From the NCBI RefSeq assembly GCF_008001235.1, contig NZ_CP040751.1, positions 3,475,501 through 3,539,500 of the forward strand: a stretch of DNA of 64,000 nt. The letters run 5' to 3'. The translations under genes were made by a program, and so were the position numbers. Position 1 is the stretch's first letter. The number at the start of each line of letters is the position of its first letter. Source of the stretch: Salidesulfovibrio onnuriiensis. GTDB taxonomy: Bacteria; Desulfobacterota; Desulfovibrionia; Desulfovibrionales; Desulfovibrionaceae. The notes below the pieces were generated by a model that saw nothing but the letters and a program-made list of their open reading frames with translations, made no database searches and had not been told where the DNA came from. Below, piece after piece: positions 59,758 to 64,000 of this stretch.

Positions 59758-60282
59758 ATGAAGAAAACAAGCATCATCATAACCAGCATCATTCTGGTAT
59801 CCATGGCCTTCACCATGGCGCTGGCCATGGACAATATGGACGACCACGAGAAAATGCCCGCCCCGCCCCACCATGAGAAGATGAAGAAGGGCCCCCATCC
59901 GGCGGACCAGCTGGTGCAGGACCTGGAACGGCTCGGCCTGACCCAGGCCCAGAAAACGAAGATAGCCAAGCAGCTCAAGACGGAATGGGACACGATGCGG
60001 GAAATGCACGATGCCGTGCATGAAGACATGGAGGCCATGCGCCAGGCCCAGTTCCAGGGCAATGTGGACGCGGTCCGCGCCCTGAGCAAGAAAATGGCCC
60101 AGCAGCGGCAGGCCCACGATGTGGAACGCGCCGCAAGCATGGCCAAGATCCGGAGCGTGCTGACCGCGGAGCAATCCGCCAAGCTGGACATGATTCACCG
60201 GCAGTTCATGGAAAAGATGGAAAAGCAGCGTCCCCCCAAAAAAAGGATGAACATGGATTCCTGGATCCTGGAAAACATCTAG
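59758..60282 (+). CDS. Spy/CpxP-like periplasmic protein
   Basis: 174 aa, AAGGAG upstream. Signal peptide 1-23 (ending ALA), then a His/Met-rich segment (MDNMDDHEKMPAPPHHEKMKKGPHP, ~24-48) and a helical domain with LTQAQ (61-65) and LTAEQ (135-139), the LTxxQ motifs of Spy-type chaperones. Probably protects or buffers metal in the periplasm. It has its own promoter motif like that of the sigma gene and is terminated at 60314-60343. Confidence 0.85.
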   Translation: MKKTSIIITSIILVSMAFTMALAMDNMDDHEKMPAPPHHEKMKKGPHPADQLVQDLERLGLTQAQKTKIAKQLKTEWDTMREMHDAVHEDMEAMRQAQFQGNVDAVRALSKKMAQQRQAHDVERAASMAKIRSVLTAEQSAKLDMIHRQFMEKMEKQRPPKKRMNMDSWILENI

Positions 60283-60313
60283 CGGATCCGGCGTTCCTGC
60301 CCTTCGGAACCAT

Positions 60314-60343
60314 GGCGCGCAGCTTCGGCTGTGCGCCTTTTTT
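60314..60343 (+). terminator. Terminator of the spy-like gene
   Basis: Stem GGCGCGCAG/CTGTGCGCC (60314-60322 with 60329-60337, one G-T wobble) then TTTTTT (60338-60343). The last T overlaps the convergent FliD-like stop. Confidence 0.85.
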
Positions 60344-62388
60344 CATCCCTTCTTGCTCACCAGGCCGGAATTGAGCCCGGCATCCAGCAACGATTCCAGG
60401 TTGGATTCGGACTGGTCGAACAGGTCCAGCAACTGGTTGCTCTTTTCCAGCTCCAGCTCGGTGCGCGGGGTCGGCTTGCCGTAAATGGGGTCGGTGATGG
60501 AGGCCTCGTTGATGAGCAGGGACGAAGTCCCGGCGTCCAGCACGGACTGGGTTTCGTCCAGCCAGCGGGTCAGCAGCCCGTCCTCCTCGTCCAGCAACAG
60601 GCTCTGGGTGCGTTCCGGGTCCGCGCCCAGGGACTCGTAGAAAGCGTCATGGGAGAACCAGAGCGTCTTTTCCAGGCCGGTTTCCCGCAGGCCGATGGAT
60701 TGCAGGTCCGTGGCGTTGTCGGTCACGGGATCCCGCCAGAGCGCATCCGTCTCCTCGCGCAGGATATCCAGATTCTTGACCAGCAGGGAGCGAAGGTCGT
60801 TGTAGGAGGTGATCACGTCCGAAAGCCGGTCCTGCATCTCCTGCAGCGGCTCCACCACGGACAGGGGGATGGTTTCGGAGAAATTCTCCTCGATCTCCAC
60901 CTGCAACCGGCCCTGATCCAGCACGATGGCCCCCGCGGCCCGCTCATAGATCCTGCCGCCGGTGCTCACCTCGGTGTCCGAACCGGGCTGGGCCGTGGCC
61001 CCGAGCCCCAGGGCCGTGAGCGGATATTCCGTGGTGAAGGTCACGCTGTGGTCGCCGCTTCCGTCGTCGGTGAGGGCAATGGCCGTTCCGGCCTCGGCGT
61101 CGGTCTTGCTGGTCGCCAGCTGGATGAGCCTGCCCGTGTCGCTCTTGATGGCGTAGTAGGTCGTGTCCTCGGCAAGGCCGGTGGGCAGGGTGCCGTCCGT
61201 GGAAAGGGTCACCTGCGCCCCGGTGACGATGGCGTCGTACTGCTCCTCGCTGACCTCGAGATACCGGACGCCCAGATCGTCATTGACTGTGAAGGAACCG
61301 TCCCCCACGTGCACGCCCCCGGTGATGGACAGCCGCTCGCCCAGCTTGGGATCAAGGGCCTCGAACCGGAGCTGTACCCCGTCCATGTACAGGAGCTGGT
61401 CCTGCACCTGGTCGGAGAGCATGCGGTTGGAAACCACTTCGGCCGAGAACATGGACTGGCTGCCGCCTGCGGCGTCGGCCACCTTGTTGAGCAGGTCCTC
61501 CCAGGTGTCATCCGGATCCACGGAAAAGGTGAAGGTGCCGCTCTGCTCGCCCATGCTCCAGTCGATGGAGTGGACGCCCGCGTTCAGGGTGACGGCGGCG
61601 TTGGGATCGAAGGTATCGGAATAGAACAGGGAGGCCTTGCCCGCACGGCCGCCGGAAAGCAGGTAGGTGTCCAGGTCGGCCGGCTCAGTGGGCACGTTCA
61701 CGGCCGAGAAATCGAACTCGTTCAGCAGGTGCCCCTGGGTATCCGAAAGCGACAGATCCTGCTCCGCGCTTCCGGCATTGACCGCCAGCAGCAGCGAGGT
61801 GCCCTCGGCGTTGAGATCCGGAACCCGAAGACCCGGGGAAAGCTGAAACACCCTTTCGGCCTGCACCTGGAGCGTGCTGCCGTTGATGGCCTCGGCCACC
61901 GCATCGATGAGATCGCCTTTGGTCCAGTCCGCTTCCACGTCGATGGAGAATTCCTCGCTGTCGTCGCCCAGGGCGACCTCGAACTTGTATTCCCCTTCCG
62001 TGAGATCGGCGTCCGCCTCGGCATCCAGTCCCCGGGAAAAGAACTTGTAGTAGCGGACCGCCTCGCCCTCCTTGCTCACGTCGGCCGAAACATACTTCTC
62101 GAAATCGTCGCCGCCCACCACCAGCCGCCCCTTGAACAGGGGATCGGACTTGGGCCACTGGAAGGATTCCAGGCTGTTCTTGAACAGATTGAGGGTGTTT
62201 TCCAGCCGGATGGCCAGGGATTCGCCGGTCTTGTGGAATTTGGAATAAAGCTGGGCGTTCTGAAACTTGTCCTGCCACACAGAACCCTCGAAAGAGCCTT
62301 GCAGGGCCCTTTGCAGGGTAAAGTGGAGACTGGCGGATTCGTTATCCGCAGTCCCCAGTGTCAGGACTGTCTTCAGGTCGTCGCTCAA
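60343..62388 (-). CDS. FliD-like flagellar hook-associated protein, divergent
   Basis: 681 aa, TTG start (62386-62388) with AGGAGA upstream. Central region carries insert-type domains (DGTLPTGLAEDTTYYAIKSDTGRLIQLATSKTDAEAGTAIALTDDGSGDHSVTF, a repeat common in phage and surface proteins). The C-terminal ~180 residues resemble FliD_C (IPLSVVEPLQEMQDRLSDVITSYNDLRSLLVKN..., SLGADPERTQSLLLDEEDGLLTRWLDETQSVLDAGTSSLLI). It lacks the N-terminal FliD_N. Overlaps truA by 47 bp. Function uncertain; a filament cap or adaptor is possible. Confidence 0.7.
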   Translation of the reverse strand: MSDDLKTVLTLGTADNESASLHFTLQRALQGSFEGSVWQDKFQNAQLYSKFHKTGESLAIRLENTLNLFKNSLESFQWPKSDPLFKGRLVVGGDDFEKYVSADVSKEGEAVRYYKFFSRGLDAEADADLTEGEYKFEVALGDDSEEFSIDVEADWTKGDLIDAVAEAINGSTLQVQAERVFQLSPGLRVPDLNAEGTSLLLAVNAGSAEQDLSLSDTQGHLLNEFDFSAVNVPTEPADLDTYLLSGGRAGKASLFYSDTFDPNAAVTLNAGVHSIDWSMGEQSGTFTFSVDPDDTWEDLLNKVADAAGGSQSMFSAEVVSNRMLSDQVQDQLLYMDGVQLRFEALDPKLGERLSITGGVHVGDGSFTVNDDLGVRYLEVSEEQYDAIVTGAQVTLSTDGTLPTGLAEDTTYYAIKSDTGRLIQLATSKTDAEAGTAIALTDDGSGDHSVTFTTEYPLTALGLGATAQPGSDTEVSTGGRIYERAAGAIVLDQGRLQVEIEENFSETIPLSVVEPLQEMQDRLSDVITSYNDLRSLLVKNLDILREETDALWRDPVTDNATDLQSIGLRETGLEKTLWFSHDAFYESLGADPERTQSLLLDEEDGLLTRWLDETQSVLDAGTSSLLINEASITDPIYGKPTPRTELELEKSNQLLDLFDQSESNLESLLDAGLNSGLVSKKG

Positions 62389-63151
62389 GGCATTTCTCCT
62401 CGGCCATGGCCGGATATTGGACGAACTCGAGGCACAGCCCCTGCGGGGGGGCCGTTGCCGGGGCGGCGGTTCTGTCCGCTTCGTCCAATATTGATCGGAT
62501 GGTTTGTGGAGAAACTTTACCGCGCCCGGCCTCCACCAGGCAGCCCATGATGTTGCGGACCATCTGCTTGAGAAAGCCGTCCGCGGAAAAACGCCACACG
62601 CTCTCGTGTTCGTTTATGCCCGGGCAGCGCTCCAGGCGGGTCATGGTGCGCACCGTGCTCTTGACCGGGGTTCCCGTGTTCTGGAAGGCCGCGAAATCAT
62701 GCGTGCCCAGAAAGACCTCGGCGGCCCGCTCCATGAGCCCGAAATCCACGGGCCCACAGGCCCAGACCTGATTGCGCCGGTGGGGAAGAAGAAATTCGCG
62801 GGTATGCCACAGGGTGTAGGCATATGTCTTGGAAACCGCCGAATAGCGGGAATGAAATTCGGCATCCGTCACATGGCAGGAAAGAACGGATACATCGTCG
62901 GACAGCAAACTGTTCAGGGCCCGCCGCCAGGGAATGGTTGCCCGGGATTCGGGGACGTCGAAATGGCAGACCTGACAGAGGGCGTGCACCCCGCTGTCCG
63001 TGCGGCCCGAGCCGTGCACGCGCACGGGTTCGCCCACGATGCGGGCAATCGCCGTTTCCAGTTCGCCCTGCACGGTGCGCTCCCTGGCCTGGAGCTGCCA
63101 GCCGCAAAAGGCCGTGCCGTCGTAGGCCAGGGTCAGGCGAATGCGGGGCAC
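62342..63151 (-). CDS. truA: tRNA pseudouridine38-40 synthase
   Basis: 269 aa, GTG start with GAGGAAC upstream. YDGTAFCGWQLQ near the N-terminus, the catalytic Asp in SGRTDSGVHAL (D52), and FLKQMVRNIMGCLVEAG. Modifies U38-U40 of tRNA anticodon arms. Overlaps the FliD-like gene by 47 bp; its start is 3 bp after the motE stop. Confidence 0.95.
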   Translation of the reverse strand: MPRIRLTLAYDGTAFCGWQLQARERTVQGELETAIARIVGEPVRVHGSGRTDSGVHALCQVCHFDVPESRATIPWRRALNSLLSDDVSVLSCHVTDAEFHSRYSAVSKTYAYTLWHTREFLLPHRRNQVWACGPVDFGLMERAAEVFLGTHDFAAFQNTGTPVKSTVRTMTRLERCPGINEHESVWRFSADGFLKQMVRNIMGCLVEAGRGKVSPQTIRSILDEADRTAAPATAPPQGLCLEFVQYPAMAEEKCLERRPEDSPDTGDCG

Positions 63152-63154
63152 GGG

Positions 63155-63802
63155 CTATTGTTCCTCGAAAGGAACCTGGAGACGGGTGAGCGCCTCAGAG
63201 AACTGGGCGGCCTTCTTGGCCTCCACAAAGGTCAGAATCTCGCCCGCAGTGCGGCCGCGCATGCCCGACAAAACCTTGACGGCCAGGTCCTGGTCCATGC
63301 TTTCCAGAATCTTTGCGGCCTGCTTGGCCTTGGTGCTGGAAAGCATATCCACCAGCTGCTTGACCTTCTTGTCCTTGGTGGCCTTGGCCTCCTCGAGCAT
63401 GTTCTTGATCTCGTCGCGCAGCTTGGTCAGCCGTTTGGTCTCGGCCTCCACAAAGGCCTTGAGTTCCTCGTTGTTGCGGCGCTCGATGGCGATCTGCTCC
63501 TGCAGCTTCTTGAGCGCCTTCCAGTCGTCGGGCAGGTCCTCGGCCCCGGCGGGCTTGGCCGGGGCGGGAGCGGCCTGGGCCTGATTCGCATCGGACTGCC
63601 CGGCCGCGGCGTCCTTTTGGGCCGGTTTTTCGGCCTGGGCCATGGCCTCGGTGGGGGAAGCCAGTTCAATGGCGGACTGGGGAAGCACGGCCTCGGCCAC
63701 CTCGAGCGTCACGGAATCGACACTCAGCATGCCGAACACGGCAAGCTTCAGCAGGGCCAGAAAGATCAGACTCAGCAGAACCCTAGATATCCTTACGTTC
63801 AT
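63155..63802 (-). CDS. MotE-family flagellar/motility protein
   Basis: 215 aa from ATG 63802. N-terminal membrane helix (~8-26), an Ala/Pro linker (~55-90), coiled coil (~95-135: KLQEQIAIERRNNEELKAFVEAETKRLTKLRDEIKNMLEEAK) and a C-terminal MgtE_N-like domain (VKQLVDMLSSTKAKQAAKILESMDQDLAVKVLSGMRGRTAGEILTFVEAKKAAQFSEAL), the MotE layout, often next to fliJ. Overlaps fliJ by 20 bp. Confidence 0.85.
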   Translation of the reverse strand: MNVRISRVLLSLIFLALLKLAVFGMLSVDSVTLEVAEAVLPQSAIELASPTEAMAQAEKPAQKDAAAGQSDANQAQAAPAPAKPAGAEDLPDDWKALKKLQEQIAIERRNNEELKAFVEAETKRLTKLRDEIKNMLEEAKATKDKKVKQLVDMLSSTKAKQAAKILESMDQDLAVKVLSGMRGRTAGEILTFVEAKKAAQFSEALTRLQVPFEEQ

Positions 63803-64000
63803 ACCGAATCGTTGCCATTTCGTCGTTTTCTTTCTGTTCCCGGAGGTTTTCCTCTGCATAGTGCTTCCTTGCCTGATTTTCCTTGAGCTTTTCCAACAGC
63901 TTCCGATCCCTGGAACGCCGAACCGCTTCCTCACGAACCTTATGCAACATCAAGGCCAACTCCCGCAAGCGGACCCGCGCTGCGGCCAGGTCCGTTTCCA
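63783..64000 (-). CDS. fliJ: FliJ-family flagellar chaperone (partial, C-terminal part)
   Basis: The last ~71 codons of a gene that continues beyond the window, ending ENDEMATIRYERKDI. Long charged coiled coil (AAARVRLRELALMLHKVREEAVRRSRDRKLLEKLKENQARKHYAEENLREQKENDE), typical of FliJ, the export-apparatus stalk. It precedes motE in the same transcript. Confidence 0.8.
   Translation of the reverse strand, partial: ETDLAAARVRLRELALMLHKVREEAVRRSRDRKLLEKLKENQARKHYAEENLREQKENDEMATIRYERKDI

Overview
The window reads as a stretch of chromosome from a GC-rich, anaerobic, sulfate-reducer-like deltaproteobacterium (Desulfovibrio / Pseudodesulfovibrio type). The basis is inference from gene content: a compact rubrerythrin, an octaheme tetrathionate-reductase-type cytochrome c with a cytochrome b partner, an anaerobic (CbiD-type) cobalamin route, a cobA-hemD fusion, a NifX-type cofactor-binding protein with a Gly/Met/Arg tail, and hook-junction flagellar proteins with large inserts. 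I see no rRNA, tRNA, CRISPR array, insertion sequence or prophage.

Layout. 1-8.9 kb: housekeeping and stress genes (TPR protein, fmdB-type zinc ribbon, hemC, arfB, a ychJ-like gene, a marR gene with a striking operator, the octaheme cytochrome plus cytochrome b, a NifX-like gene). 9-20.2 kb, all on the minus strand: isoprenoid genes (dxs, ispA, ispG), exonuclease VII (xseA, xseB), two tandem M23 peptidases, a LysE exporter and proS. 20.3-26.6 kb: rubrerythrin behind a PerR-like box, a lipoprotein gene flanked by two copies of the cbiD 3' end, then cbiD, an SDR/DUF2867 protein, gpsA and cbiET. 26.7-31.3 kb, plus strand: a UMF1 transporter, AMMECR1, and a PilZ / HD-GYP pair for c-di-GMP. 31.4-34.5 kb: small metal-binding proteins, a solute-binding protein, yjbQ, cbiF/cobM. 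34.6-39.6 kb: a lipid-linked-sugar operon (GtrA, two GT2, one polytopic GT) coupled to purN. 41-45.4 kb: cobA-hemD and valS, with dispersed repeat/terminator elements around them. 46.9-58.1 kb: flagellar genes fapA, sigma factor, flgD, flgE, flgK, flgL, fliD. 58.1-60.3 kb: an ECF sigma / small membrane protein / CnrX-like sensor cassette and a Spy-like periplasmic protein. 60.3-64 kb, minus strand: fliJ, motE, truA and a FliD-like gene.

The most interesting signal is a bipartite promoter-like motif, (T/C)GTAACC-N16-(C/G)G(A/T)C, at six places: one before the second sigma gene, two before the spy-like gene, two in the AT-rich leader of the first sigma gene, and one just before a terminator where it would make a ~60-nt RNA. 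It looks like a local ECF sigma regulon that joins an envelope/metal-stress cassette to the flagellar cluster. The second is the duplicated, diverged cbiD 3' end flanking a lipoprotein gene, whose hairpin appears to have been reused as the rubrerythrin terminator.

Start codons were chosen from Shine-Dalgarno sites, family N-termini and overlaps. Functions rest on recognised motifs; no database search was run.
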